Source: Chamaecrista fasciculata
Lineage: Eukaryota > Streptophyta > Magnoliopsida > Fabales > Fabaceae
Reading direction: 5' to 3'
Assembly (NCBI GenBank): GCA_003254925.1
Contig: QANZ01005809.1
Coordinates: 164,692 to 228,691 of the forward strand
Length of the DNA stretch: 64,000 nt
Below the pieces are notes generated by a model that saw nothing but the letters and a program-made list of their open reading frames with translations, had not been told where the DNA came from and did no database searches. Positions 21,201 through 33,118 of the stretch are shown here, in pieces (the stretch's first letter is position 1; every line of letters begins with the position of its first letter). Both the position numbers and the translations under genes were made by a program.

Positions 21201-22592
21201 TATGGATGTAAAATAAATGAATGACTAAATCGTTAACTCAGTAAAAAAGAAGGGATCAAATAATAATTTTCCTCTTATTAATTTTGTACTATAGTTTTAA
21301 AATGTGGACTACCAGAAAGGGGTGGAGCCATATAATATAAGATATTACATGGGAGGGAAGGCTACTTTTGTTAGGAAAATTCTTTTTGTAAGACATTTAA
21401 ATATGATTTCCAAAACAAATTAAATTTTATATAATAGTTTGATTAAATCCTGAAAATGGGTGATGTATTTTCTTATTTTTTAATAAAATAAGGATTTACC
21501 TAATGCCCTTAGGACATATTTTAAGGTTTTTTCTGATTGGTTAGTAGAGCATCTCATATCTTGAAATTTATGAAAATTCATTTAAAAGATAATTTTTAAT
21601 ATTTAAAAATTCACTTCAACAATAAAAAAAATTTTAATATGTACCTTAAGGACACAGGTCGGAAGTACCATAAAATAATTATCTTCTTCATACATGAAAT
21701 GTGGATGGCACATGGGAAGGTCCCACAAAGAGCACTAACTCATTAAATAATAGCCGTTGGATGGTATGACATTTGTCAGAGAATCTGCACCATGCGCCGT
21801 TAGATTGCCGGAGGAGGCATACCATGCTAGAAAGCACGTGTGGGTTGTTTTGCAGTTTTGTGCAGTGGGAACAAAACGACAAAATAGAAGAGTTGTGGGA
21901 GTGAAATATCATATATAGATAAGGCCTAAAAAAAAAATATTCTGACCAAAAAAAAAAAAAGATAAGGCCTAAAATATATATTTTTTTAGAATAAGGTAAT
22001 AAATTATATACTTGATAATAATAATTGACAAAGAGCTTCACACGTGATAAATTTGTAATTTTTTTTATTAATGTGATAAATTTGTAATGATGCAAGAGGA
22101 ACTTTTACTCCATAGTGGTTGATTAAAGTAATTATTAAAGTAAATTAATAATTTTTGAAATATTATATATTAATATTTTGAAATATTTATATATACCGTA
22201 TAGTTCTTGAAATATTAAAATATTATATTTATTAATTATTTTTATGAATTAAATAATATATTATTTTAATTTTTTAGAAACTTAAAAATTTATTATTTTA
22301 ATTTTTAACTAAACTAGATATTTTAAATACTAAATTATCAACTATATTTTTTATGAATTATAGATTTTTTCAACTATATATTGTAGAGAAGTTTGTCTTA
22401 GTGACTTTGCTGGTTTACTTTTCTTAGAGTTGTAGTTATGTAAGTTTTTTGGACTTTTCCCCGTTTTATATTAAAAAAAAATACCAATCTAATAATTTTT
22501 TAAAGATGAAATTATTAATTTATTCTAGTAGTCTGAACATTAATATAGCGAAATTAATTAACGACATGGTGTCTTTATATTATTTGAATTTT
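21201..22592. other. AT-rich sequence without gene
   Basis: No supported gene. The stretch 21690-21900 is less AT-rich but has no coding features. Part of this may belong to the putative Helitron ending at 21167. Confidence 0.4.
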
Positions 22593-22605
22593 AAATCTAG
22601 TGGTT

Positions 22606-23569
22606 TTCATGGTAATGAAGTCCACCTTTGGGGTTATTCTTTAAGAGAAAATGTGAGTGTGAGTGATTTTATGAGCAAGGATGCTAGATCTTGAAACTCA
22701 TTTCTGATCAAGAATAATTTTGCTCCTCATGTAACTCATGTTTTTCTAAATATCCTTATCCTATCTCCATCTCAATCGAATTCATGGTTATGGGAGTTGT
22801 CAAAGGATGATCATTATTTGGTGAAGTTTGATTATAAAGTTGCTTTTAACTTGGAAGATCATAAGCAACTGGATTTCTATGGTTTCTATCTTTGTCTAAA
22901 TGACTTTGAGGTTGTGTGGAGAAAGATTTAGAAGTCTAACCTGATGCTTAAGCTGAAAGTTTTTCTATGGAGGGCTTGCAGAGAGATTCTTCCAACTATG
23001 ACCACTCTTAATTATAGAGGAATTGACACCTCCCCAACTTGCTCGTTGTGCAATTTGGAAGATGAGACGGTCCTCCATGTGGTTGTCTCATGCCCTTCTC
23101 TAACCACTTTTTGGAACTATGTTGGTATCTCTTTTTTGCAAGAGTTTGGTATTGAATATACTTTTCTGAAGTGGTTGAGCCTTGTTTTTACCCAATGGAA
23201 TAAAAAGGATTTTCATCTTTTTACTGTGGTTGTTTATAAATTATGGGAGACTTTAGCTGTGAAATTTGGTATAAAGTTTGCTCTAGACTTATGGTGTTAC
23301 AAGATAGTAGTAGAATCTAATTGTCAAAAGGTCTCAAATTGTAGTCCTAATTTTAACTATCATGGGAAATGTTTGTCATTTGAAAATTCAATTCATTTCT
23401 TGCAATTTAGTTTGGTGTAGAAGAACTTATAATGAGGCTATTCATAGATTGGCAAAACACTCACTTTCTTTATTATACTCTCAAATTTAGCTAGAGAATT
23501 TACCTTTGGATATTGCTAATTTAATTGTTCTTGAGCATATTCAATGAATTTCTATTTTGTTGATAAAAA
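22606..23569 (+). mobile_element. 5'-truncated LINE with 13-bp TSD
   Basis: It is flanked by the perfect 13-bp TSD AAATCTAGTGGTT (22593-22605 and 23570-23582) and ends in an A run, as produced by target-primed reverse transcription. The interior encodes a broken C-terminal part of a plant LINE polyprotein: at 22944-23100 a zinc-binding reverse-transcriptase module (VFLWRACREILPT, then CSLCNLEDETVLHVVVSC) and further on RNase H-like traces (IVVESNCQ). Stop codons and frame changes (for example TAG at about 22929) make it inactive. Confidence 0.88.
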
Positions 23570-24482
23570 AAATCTAGTGGTTGAAATAAGATTTTTAACA
23601 AAACATTTTTTAAGAAAAAAAATAAATAGAGAAGGCTGATGAAAATTTTGAGACTCATATTTTTCTCTTTTTCTTTTCTTTCTCCATCTCAAAGAATACA
23701 AAGAATAAAAATCTAAATGATATAATCTAAAAAAGTTAAAAGAAAGATTATATATTTCGGTTTAAAAGATATTCTTATCTTCAAACATATTATTAAGGAT
23801 TATAATTCTCTGACATTAAATTATGGTATGATATGGCGATATCCATATTCAATAATGATATTTTTTTTTTGGCCAACACAATAATGATATTTATGATTTT
23901 ATAATATAACACTTTAATATGAATTTTTTAAATTCTTGTACATATTATAGTGAAATATATATTATGATAATTGAGAAACATATGAATTTAGTTGGAGGAA
24001 TCATTACGCTATCCCTTTAAGTGGGACCCACTAAATCATGAAACTTAGTGAAATGTCATCTTCCTCTTTCACTCACGCCGTCAACTGTAACACTTGGAAC
24101 GCCTTTAAAATTTTTGCTCTTTTTAAGCCCAAGCCTTTGAAGTTTAAAAGAAATTTATTTTTTGTTAGGTTACAAATTAATAAAGTTATTTAATAGTTAA
24201 TAGAGAACTCAAAAATTAATAAAAAAATCTTACGTTATGGTGAGGGATCCTTTAGAGCTTGAAAAACAGTTAGAGGTAATTATAATTGTCTTATCTTTCC
24301 TCCATCTTTCTATAGTTTAAATATTTGTTAATTGGCCTTAAAAGGTATATATATTCATTTTCTTAACTCTAATTCACTATAAATTCTCATTTCTCTCTCA
24401 AAATCATTACTAACTTTAGTATCAAAGTCACAACGGGCAATTTAGCCATACAGTTTTGTTTTGTAGGATCTACGTGCATTAT

Positions 24483-24898
24483 TAGGGATGACAATTTAGG
24501 TGGGTATTTAGGATACCCATCCGAATTCACCCGTAAAAAATACTCGATATTCGGGTACTGGATATTGAATAGGGTACGGGTATTGAAAAATAAAAAATCA
24601 ACTATCCGGTATCCATTCGATACCCTATAATATAAATATTTTATTATATTTTATACATTTTTTATTATATTTTTAATGAATTTATTTTAATTAACGGATA
24701 TTGGGTATCGAATATCGGATATACCCAATTTTTGAATTAAAATATCATATTCTATATCTATTATTTTAGGGTATTTCGGATATTTAGAGTATCCGTCGAA
24801 TACCAGATATCGGATACAAATATGATACGAATATTGAAGAGAATGAACGGATACGGATAGTGATAAAATGATCGGATACCCACCCGTTGATATCCCTA
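24483..24898. mobile_element. hAT-like MITE
   Basis: The inverted ends TAGGGATGACAATT and GATATCCCTA enclose subterminal GGTGGGTAT/ATACCCACC and many GATATCGGATA-type repeats. The flanking 8-mers TGCATTAT (24475-24482) and TGCATTGC (24899-24906) match 6/8, which is consistent with an aged hAT TSD. No coding content. Confidence 0.65.
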
Positions 24899-25119
24899 TG
24901 CATTGCGATCCCATTGTCACCCCTATTTTCTAGAACTTCATCATTATTAGTGATAAGGCATCTCCAGAGAGATATCTCCTAAACGATCTCCTACAACAGT
25001 TTCCAAAGGACTTATAGGCTAAACAAAATTTCTTATCCAACCGTAGCTCAACCACCGTAACAACTTCCTTAACTTAATTAGCTTCTAAGGATATTTTAGT
25101 ATTTTCTTAAGATGCACAC

Positions 25120-25290
25120 ATTAATTGCTCTCGCATGATCTCTTCACTTTTTGAATTTCTATTTCTTTCTATTGCTCAATACTAACTTTACTATCAGAGT
25201 GCTTACAAGGGTCTAATCCCTCTGTTTTTTCTTGCAGGTTCGCTTCATTCTGTCTTAAGCTGTTTATCTTCATAATCTAATCCATCATTT
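25120..25290 (+). mobile_element. Possible LTR fragment of a gypsy-type element
   Basis: The phrase 'ctaactttactatcagagtg', followed by a C/T-rich stretch and TTTTTCTTGCAGGTTC, resembles the 3' part of many plant Ty3/gypsy LTRs. The match is short and no partner LTR or internal domain is present. Confidence 0.25.
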
Positions 25291-25912
25291 GAAATTCGCA
25301 GTTTTATCACGTTAATAAATCATAATTTGTTTTTAAATATTTTTGGGTTTGAATCAAATATAAAGATTTCACTACTAAGGACATTTTGAAACAAGAGTCA
25401 CGACCCCTATTTAGATCCAATTTGAACCATACCCTTCTTTCTCCATCTCTCTCTATAACACTAATCTAAATTCAGTATATGATATTTATACTATTCTATA
25501 TAATTTTTAAAAAATTTTATATTTATATTCTTAAAATTATATGATAAAATATAAAATTTAAGCAAGAATGAACCTTTTTTTAACCATCTAACTTTCTATT
25601 ATTTTCAAAATATAAAAGAAGTATTATGTTTATTTTAATATTTTGAAATTTTAAAAATTAAATCAACATNAAAAAAAAAAAAGAAGTGATTATTGAATTG
25701 AGAAAAACAATGGCCTGTGGGCCTTATCGGGCAACCTCGTTATTTGGGCCCACATAAAACGTCGCGGTTACTTGAACTGTAGACATCGGTCAGTTATTTT
25801 TTGTGGGCCCCACTTACTTATCTTTCTGCTTTTGTCCTTTTCTGCTGATTCTGCCCACTCACAACCTCCTCACAAAACTAAAACCATACATTAATAAACA
25901 TATAATAATAAA

Positions 25913-26319
25913 GTCCAAAATCTCAAATTAGTCCCTTATGTATATGGTGGATTTCAAATTAGTCTCTTATATTTTATTTGTTTTATATTGGTTTTATAAT
26001 TTTTTAAATTGGTCTCAAACCTACTTTCAAGACCTAGTTTGACCTCAAAAATTTAAAACGAAAGAGATATGATCAACTTCACTTGTTTGAATGTAAAAAG
26101 AGTTATCCTCTTAGAGACTCGTTTTGATCTCGTTTATTGACGGCTTCAAAGTACTTTTCAAAAGAAATTCTTAGCTTTGAATTCGTTGCATTTAAATTTG
26201 AAATGATAGAAATATGACCACATTCAATATTTTTTAGACTAATTTGAAAAATTATAGAAAGAAGTAAGATTGATTTGGAATCCACCCCATAAATAAGGGA
26301 CCAATTTGAGGTTTTGGTT
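25913..26319. mobile_element. Mutator-like element (family A), short copy
   Basis: The ends (GTCCAAAATCTCAAATTAG and inverse) match those of the 9232-11336 element. Flanking 9-mers AATAATAAA (25904-25912) and AAAAATAAA (26320-26328) agree 8/9. It is 407 bp and non-coding, and lies only 46 bp from the next Mutator-like insertion. Confidence 0.7.
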
Positions 26320-26365
26320 AAAAATAAAAAAATTCTCTTTAACCACCAAATACACAAAAAATAAA

Positions 26366-27054
26366 GGCCAAAGTCCTATTTTTCATTCCATATTGGTCCC
26401 CCAGTTATGCAAAACTTGGCAAAGTTGGTTTTCATCCATTTTACCGTTAAATAAAAAGATAAAATTGATTTTTAACTCCTAAAAGTTTAAATTTTTTGCA
26501 TTAAGGACCTTTTTGTCTATAGTAGAACCAAAATGTAAGAAAGAAAAAATAACTTGGGAGTTTTAGTTTATTTCAAAAAAAAAAATATCTCTCTCTCTCT
26601 CTCTCACAAACCCAAATCAGCTCAGGTTCCAATGACTGGAGCGACTCAGAGTCTGATGACCTAAGCATTCAAAGTGCGACCTATATCTGGCCGGACTACT
26701 CTTCTGCCGAAGAACTCTCTGACCACTTCTCTCCCCGATCCTCTCACAAATTCCAAATCCAAGCAAGAACAGATCGGAATCGCGGTGGTGATCGGAGATT
26801 CCGACAAGGAGAATCATTATCCGGCGAAGGTGGAGCAGCTGCCGTTGGATGCGTCAGTGGCAGAGGAACTGATGGCAATCAAGAAGAAGCTGGAGAGGAT
26901 GAGATTGGATCGAGAGAAGACGGAGATAATGTTGGAGGAGAGGATGAGATTGCCAAGTTTTGAATAACTGGGGGACCAATATGGAACAAAAAATAATTGG
27001 GGAACCAATTTGGAACACTGAACATAATTGGAGGACCAAAATAGGACTTTGGCC
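26366..27054. mobile_element. Mutator-like element with coding-like insert (Pack-MULE candidate)
   Basis: It is flanked by the perfect 9-bp TSD AAAAATAAA (26357-26365 and 27055-27063). The termini GGCCAAAGTCCTATTTTT and inverse are followed by repeated GGTCC(C)CCAATT motifs. Unlike the other copies, its centre (about 26610-26965) is GC-balanced and codon-like. Confidence 0.8.
26674..26967 (+). pseudogene. Captured gene fragment inside a Mutator-like element
   Basis: An open frame of 97 codons ends in a charged coiled-coil-like segment (LMAIKKKLERMRLDREKTEI) after a GDSDKENHYP stretch. The frame stops just at the inner edge of the right terminal repeat, so the protein is cut off mid-helix. 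An upstream ATG frame at 26632 is broken by a TGA. I do not recognise the donor gene. The base composition and the clean placement between inverted repeats suggest a transduplicated host exon, but expression cannot be judged. Confidence 0.4.
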
Positions 27055-27344
27055 AAAAATAAAATAATAATAATCAACTATAAACATTTACATCTCATGT
27101 ACATTGACCACTCTACGGACCACGTACATAGAAAGTTTTCTGTGGGCCCCTCACGCCACGTGGCTCCCGTTCCACCGTCCAAGAATTTCAAATCTCCATC
27201 ATTGGTTGAGATTCACAAATGAATCTGTGTGAGTGGCTTGCACGAAAGAGATTGCTTCATATACATCTCGCTCTACAATACGGTATACGGTATACGCTGT
27301 ACTCTACGTATTTCTATCCCTTGATCAATCATGAGAGGGATATG

Positions 27345-27375
27345 AATGAGAAAGAGAGAGAGAGAGAGAGTACTT
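27345..27375 (+). repeat. AG dinucleotide microsatellite
   Basis: A run of GAGAGAGA lies in the likely 5' leader or promoter of the FLZ gene. Confidence 0.8.
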
Positions 27376-27560
27376 TGGAAGTCTCAGTGCTTCACTGTTT
27401 CTCTGACTTTGATGCATGCAAGAGGGTACTGAATGAAATGAAATGAAATGTTTTTAAAAAGATGAAGATGAAGATTGTGAAGAGAGCGATGTACTAAGTG
27501 AGGTTTACATTTGGGTTCTCTCGGATTGTGAAAAATTTGGGGATTCCGAAGAAGAAAACC

Positions 27561-28453
27561 AGGTGGGTTTTTTGTTTACAGTGTTTTTTGTTTTTGTGGG
27601 GTTTGATAGATATTGTGTTCTTCGATTACTGAATAGTACTGACCTATTTGGTGCACGCACTCTCGGAGTTTTTGTTTTCCGGTTTTTTTTTTTTTTGGAA
27701 GAATGTATCGGAGATTTTACTGAGAAAAAAAAGAAGATTTATTGGTTAAAACTTAAAACCGAAGACCCTTTTGATGTTTTTTTTTGTAGGATTTTCTATT
27801 CAGATTTTGTGATATTGGAGGCCTCGCTAGATAATTTCTCTGTCCAGAACAGAGTGATCTTGTTCAATTGCAAGCAGGAATGATCTGAGTATTGTATTCT
27901 TCTTATGATCCATTTTGGAACTTGCCCTGCAGAAACTGAGTTCTTGATTTGGTGCTTCCAAAATGTATCTATTGCAGTTATTTTGTTGTGTTTTGAACTT
28001 TTTTTAATCCAACCCTTAATCCAATGTTGGTTGGATTTCCATAGGTCTCTCTCTGGGTTGCTTGATCATGGATGGAAAATTAACTTTTTCTCATTTTGAT
28101 TTTGAGTCCTCCGATCTTTAGGAATACCTATTGAAAATTTATTATTTGGAGAAGTTCACTTAATTTGACTTCCAATGGGAACACAGATTCTTGTTGTTGT
28201 TTGGCTCTTCATGCAGCAAATAAGTGGAATCTGAAAACACTACTATACTTCCTTTGGAAATTGGTATTCTTGTTTGGTGAAGACTACTAATCATAGCCAA
28301 AATTTGAAAGCTCAATTTCCCATTATCTCTGTGAACATTAAAAATGAGAAATTTCTTGTTTACTTATGGTTATGAGTCCTGATCATGATTTTTATTGACT
28401 TAGAACCAAACTAATACTATGATATTTTCTTTAGCCTTTTGAATTTGATGCAG
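27561..28453 (+). other. Probable 5'-UTR intron of the FLZ gene
   Basis: A donor at AAAACCAG/GTGGGTTT (GT at 27561) and an acceptor GATGCAG (28447-28453) frame a T-rich 0.9-kb intron. The acceptor is about 108 nt upstream of the FLZ start codon. Open frames inside it are not conserved-looking. Confidence 0.5.
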
Positions 28454-28560
28454 TAAGAAAATGATGGTTTCTTCCTTTGAAGAAGAAGAAGAAGAATGGG
28501 GCTTTAGACAAGGCTGAGAAGAAAACGACCTTATTTGGAGGTTTTTCTTTTCTTTATTTC

Positions 28561-29975
28561 ATGGCTGATTCTTCTTTGGATTCCTCATTCCATTGTGATA
28601 CAGTAAGCCTGAGACACATAAGCAACTCATTCTTCCATTTTTCCGGATCTAAGGTGGGGGTTGGTGCTAAAGGGTTATCAGAATCCGAATCAGCCTGGAG
28701 CCCTACTTCGCCCCTTGATTTCCGATTCTTTTCAAATCTTAGCAACCCTTTTAGTGTCAAGTCTTCTAGATCATCGTCCCAAAGTGGACAAAAGAAGCAA
28801 TTGGAATGCAGTAAAGTAGGCCTTGGTATCATAAATATACTTGATGATGAAACCAAATTAGACAATGAAGTTCTTGGTGTATCTCAGAGGAAGAATATAA
28901 TTTTCGGATCGCAGGTCAAGGCTGGTATCCTTAAAACCTTAAGCAATAGCCATCAATCAATTCCATCTTATGTGAAATCCAGTTCTTTACCAAAGAACTA
29001 TGTCATTTCTGGAACCAAAAATTCCAAGTTCGAAGCTGTAAGCTTTGACAGTGTCTCTGAAAATGGTGGGTTCACCTGGGAATCTGGATCTTTCAAGAAT
29101 ATTATGACTTCTTTGCCAGCTCCCTATAAGCCTTCCTCCTCATCATCAATCAACACATATCAAATTAAAAATGTAAAATCCAATGATTTTTGTGTAGAAA
29201 ATGCATCTTCAGAAATGTTTTCAGCTCCTGTGAGTGTGGGTTATCTCTCAAATACCCAACCAAGTTCGCTTCCAATATCTATTGATTTTAGTAATGGATG
29301 TGTAGGCTCTCTTTCTGCAAGAGAAATAGAACTTTCTGAGGATTATACCTGTGTAATTTCTCATGGTCCAAACCCTAAGCGGACTCATATTTTTGGTGAC
29401 TGTATTTTGGAATGTCACAAAACTGACATAACCCAGTTCAGCAAGAAGGAAGAACCCATTATCAGATCCTCTCAGGTTTCTTCACTTTCAGATGAATCAG
29501 CAAACCCTGATCCTTCTGACAATATTCTTAGCTTTTGTCACTCATGCAGAAAGAAATTGGAAGAGGGGAGAGATGTTTACATATACAGGTTTGAGTTTGA
29601 CCCTCTCATTGCGAAATTCTTGCATGCACTTTTTGCATTGCATGGCTAGTTTCTATGAGGACTCAATAAAAGCTTACCACAATGGGGATGTTTACATTTG
29701 GATTTTGACTCTATTAACTGGTGCATTCTATGAATGCAAGCGTTTTTCACATTTCTTTTACCAACATCCCTCTTTGCAGTTATTAATTTGGTCAAAAATA
29801 GAAGTATCACTTGTAGTTTAATTGTATGTGTTGCAGAGAGAAAGCATTTTGCAGTTTTGATTGTCGCTCTGAGGAAGTTCCGGCAGAGGAGAAAAGCGAA
29901 GATAACTCGGCAGAGAGTTCTCCCTACTCAAGCTACCATGATCTCTTCCTCATGAATCTGCCCATGGCCAAATAA
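28561..29975 (+). CDS. FLZ-type (DUF581) zinc-finger protein
   Basis: Two exons, 28561-29588 and 29837-29975, encode 388 aa. The long N-terminal part is Ser-rich and disordered. Residues about 70-105 include SPTSPLDFRFFSNLSNPF, a motif shared by long FLZ proteins. The FLZ domain spans the splice junction near residues 325-360: FCHSCRKKLEEGRDVYIY, then EKAFCSFDCRSEE, giving the four cysteines of the CX2C...CX2-4C finger. FLZ proteins are plant-specific adaptors that bind SnRK1 kinase subunits in energy and stress signalling. The last exon ends in a NLPMAK tail. The ATG at 28561 is the first in frame; a TGA at 28462 closes the frame upstream. The usual Gly between the Arg and Glu/Asp of the 'YRGDKAFCS' block is absent, because the junction codon is AG|A. 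Confidence 0.92.
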
Positions 29976-30221
29976 AATTCCTTTGTTTACTCTTCTGAAA
30001 CACTATAAACTTAAGTGGTGAAATTGTTGTCACAAGAGTTAAAACTGTGGGTTATTATCAAACTATTCACAAATAATTTGCTCTGTTTGTTGTTGGTTGT
30101 GTAGTACCAATTTTTCATGGTGGGATGAATCATAATTAGAAAAAATGAGCTCTCTCTGTTGTGAATTTGTGATAACTTTTAATACAGTTATTTGCTCTTG
30201 ACTGGCATTTGCTTTTTCCTA

Positions 30222-30240
30222 TATATATATATATATATTT
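30222..30240. repeat. TA dinucleotide run
   Basis: A simple TATATA repeat about 250 bp past the FLZ stop codon, in 3' flanking DNA. Confidence 0.8.
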
Positions 30241-30833
30241 TGGCTCAAATGTTACTTGAGATTGTTAGAAACATCAACATCAAATAGCCAGTTTGGATGG
30301 TTGATTGGATGGAAATTGCTATGATGTTGATAGATCCAAGATTCAAGGATGCTGTGGGGGCATAACCATTGTTCAAAATGGCTTGCTGATATACCGTTGT
30401 ACACAATTTGTTGCTTACATGTAACATGAATAGGTGACTTATTGAGCTGGTCTCACTTCCTCTCTTATGAGGGATCCTTTGTATTTTTGTGCATTTTAAA
30501 GGAAGAAAGGAAGAGATAGAGAAAGAAAGTGTTAACTCTAATATCTATTATTTTATGGGATTCACATTTTATCTCTATTCATTTTTTCCTAAAATGCACC
30601 AAAATATAAAAAAAAAAAAAAATTATAGAGAATTCACTTCCCTCTTATGGAACCTTGAACTTAGAATTCCATTATAAAGCTTTTAAAAGCTTACCATGGA
30701 GACATAGATACCAAGTGACGAATTGAGGGCTGGGCCTGGACATAGGTTGGGTTGGTTTAGGTTTAGAGAAAATTTCAATCCAATCTGTATATAAATGCGC
30801 CATTTGAATTGAGTTGATTTTTAATATTTTTAA

Positions 30834-31959
30834 GCCCAAAGTGCGAATTTGGTCATGTAACTTTGCTCCAGTTCTCAAATTAGTTCTATAACTTTCTTTA
30901 TCTCGAATTTGGTCCTATATCGTTGCTCCATGTCCCAAATTAGTCTTATATCTTTTTTTGTCTCAGTTTTGGTCTCATATGTTTTGAAAACCTCCCACTA
31001 TTAGTCCTTCGTCTATTTTAAATTACAGTTTAGTCCTGAAAACTTCAAGTCCCTTTCACTTTAGTCTCTGACTATCAAAATGAAAGTGAAAGAGCATCAC
31101 TGAAGATTCTCAAACCTTACATTTTAGTCCCTAATTCATGAATTTTTCATGAAATGGAATAGAAATGAAAAAAAAAACACAAATTAAAAGCAAATGACAG
31201 AGGGACCAAAACTGAAAACGCAAAAAATTTAAAACCCACCGGAAAACGTAAACTCAAAAACTCATAAAAAAAAACTTCAATTCTCACTGAAATCTCACTC
31301 AAATGCTTTAAGAAAGAATTTTCGAAAATCCAAACTTTTGAGGAGGGAGGTGATAGAAGATTCCCTTACATTTGGTAATTCCGAGAGAGAAGTTCTGAAA
31401 TCCCTTACATTTCTTCTATCACCTCCCTCCTAAAAAGTTTGGATTTTCGAAAAAAAATTTTAGCATTTGAGGGCGATTATTTGAGTGAGATTTCCGTGAG
31501 AATTCAGGTTTTTGGATGAGTTCTTGAGTTTCTCGGCGATTTCCGTACATTTTCCGGTGGGTTTTAAATTTTATGCGTTTTCAGTTTTGGTCCCTCTGTC
31601 GTTTGTTTTAATTTGTGTTGTTTTTGCATTTCTATTCCATTTCATGAAGAATTCATGGATTAGGGACCAAAATATAAGGTTTGAGAATCTTCAAGGATGC
31701 TCTTTCACTTTCATTTTGATAGTCAGGGACTAAAGTGAGAGACTTGAAATTTTCAAGACTAAAATGTAATTTAAAATAGACGGAGGACTAACGGTGGGAG
31801 GTTTTCAAAACATATGGGACCAAAACTAAGACAAAAAAAGATATAGGACTGATTTGGGACCTAGAGCAAAGATACAAGACCAAATTCGAGAAAAAAAAAA
31901 GTTATAGGACTGATTTGGGAACTAAAGTAAAGTTACAGAACCAAATTCACACTTTGGCT
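30834..31959. mobile_element. Large foldback Mutator-like element
   Basis: It is flanked by the perfect 9-bp TSD TATTTTTAA (30825-30833 and 31960-31968). Nearly the whole 1126 bp is two inverted arms of about 540 bp (about 30834-31380 and 31410-31959). The left end GCCCAAAGTGCGAATTTGG mirrors AGCCAAAGTGTGAATTTGG, and the inner arms meet at 'GAGGGAGGTGATAGAAG'/'CTTCTATCACCTCCCTC' around a short spacer at about 31350-31410. A transcript would fold into a long hairpin able to feed siRNA production. No protein is encoded. Confidence 0.88.
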
Positions 31960-32296
31960 TATTTTTAATCACTCAACTTGACCCCATCCAAGATTATTAT
32001 ATCTACCATGATAAGAGTACATGCAATTTGGATCACTTTGAATACTTTAGGATGTAGTGCTAAGATAGAGAAAGAAAGTGTTAGTAGAACCCACTTTCTC
32101 TTTCTACTTGTTTCTTTGTCTCTCAGCACTATATCTGTAATGTATTATAGAGGATCCATATGAGATGACATGTTTCTATTCTAACTCTGTTTTCTGGGAT
32201 GTAATTGAAAAAAAAAACCCAAAGAGTATACAAGAGCAGGAGACAAAAAATAATGGAGGAAAATACATTACAAACCATTACCCTATACAAACAAAT

Positions 32297-32935
32297 TAGG
32301 GGTGAGCGCGGGCTGGGTTGGGGCCGACTGAGGGAAAATCCCAGCCCAACCCGCACATCAATCTGCGGGTTGGGTTGGGTTGAGTTTTGCATTTTTTAAA
32401 TTTCAACCCGAACCAACCCAACCCGCAAAACTGCGGGTTGAATCTTTTTTTTTCTAAACAACAAAATAACACAAAGTAAACTAACAATTTGATCCCTGAA
32501 AGATAGAAATATAAAATTTAGTCCCTAAAAGATCAAAATGGTATACTTTTTAGTCCCTGAAAGATTAAAACTGTATATTATTTAGTCCATAAAAAGGACT
32601 AATTAGTATACCATTTTGATCTTTCAGAGACTAAATTATACATTTCAATCTTTTCAAGGATCAAGCTGTTAGCTCAGTGGTCTTTCAAGGACTAAATTGT
32701 TAGTTTGCTCTATAATATATTATATATATTAGTAATTAATTATAAAAATATATATATTATATATATTTGCGGGTTCGCGGGTTGGGTTCATAAACCTCCA
32801 GCCCGCAGACCAACCCGCAGGTATGCGGGTTGAGAATTTTGAACCCAATCCAACCCGCGAACCCAACCCAACCCAGCCCGTGACTGTGGGTTGAGTTGAT
32901 TTTTGCGGGTTCGCGGGTCAATATGCTCACCCCTA
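32297..32935. mobile_element. hAT-like element with GCGGGTTGGGTT-rich ends
   Basis: Ends TAGGGGTGAGC and GCTCACCCCTA are perfect inverted repeats flanked by AAACAAAT (32289-32296) and AAACAAAC (32936-32943), a 7/8 TSD. The subterminal DNA repeats CGGGTTGGGTTGGG and its complement. A second MITE is inserted in the centre (32474-32711). Confidence 0.8.
32474..32711. mobile_element. MITE nested in the hAT-like element
   Basis: The ends AAAGTAAACTAACAATTTG and TTGTTAGTTTGCTCT match those of the 50003-50274 element in SULTR intron 2. Its body is built of repeated TTTAGTCCCTGAAAGAT motifs and their inverses. Confidence 0.65.
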
Positions 32936-33118
32936 AAACAAACCATAAACAACTAACGAAAACTTGTAGATAAAAAATTTAATTAAATGTCACAAATTTA
33001 TAATTTTTAAATTTTATTAAATATAAATGAATAATTTAAATTCAAATTATTTGTTTTTATAAAAAATATTATATTTATTTTAAATTAAAAATTAATATTA
33101 TTTATATAATATATATAT

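Noticed and set aside
21688..22095. 135-codon minus-strand open frame
   Set aside because: Its composition is AT-driven (Tyr, Ile, Phe, Lys runs), there is no domain, and it is interrupted by poly-A/T tracts. It is not a credible gene.
28477..28560. Upstream extension of the FLZ protein
   Set aside because: The frame has no ATG there (it would need TTG) and a TGA lies at 28462, so the ATG at 28561 is the start.
31512..31733. 73-codon open frame
   Set aside because: It lies in the right arm of the foldback element, and the mirrored arm is just as open by chance.
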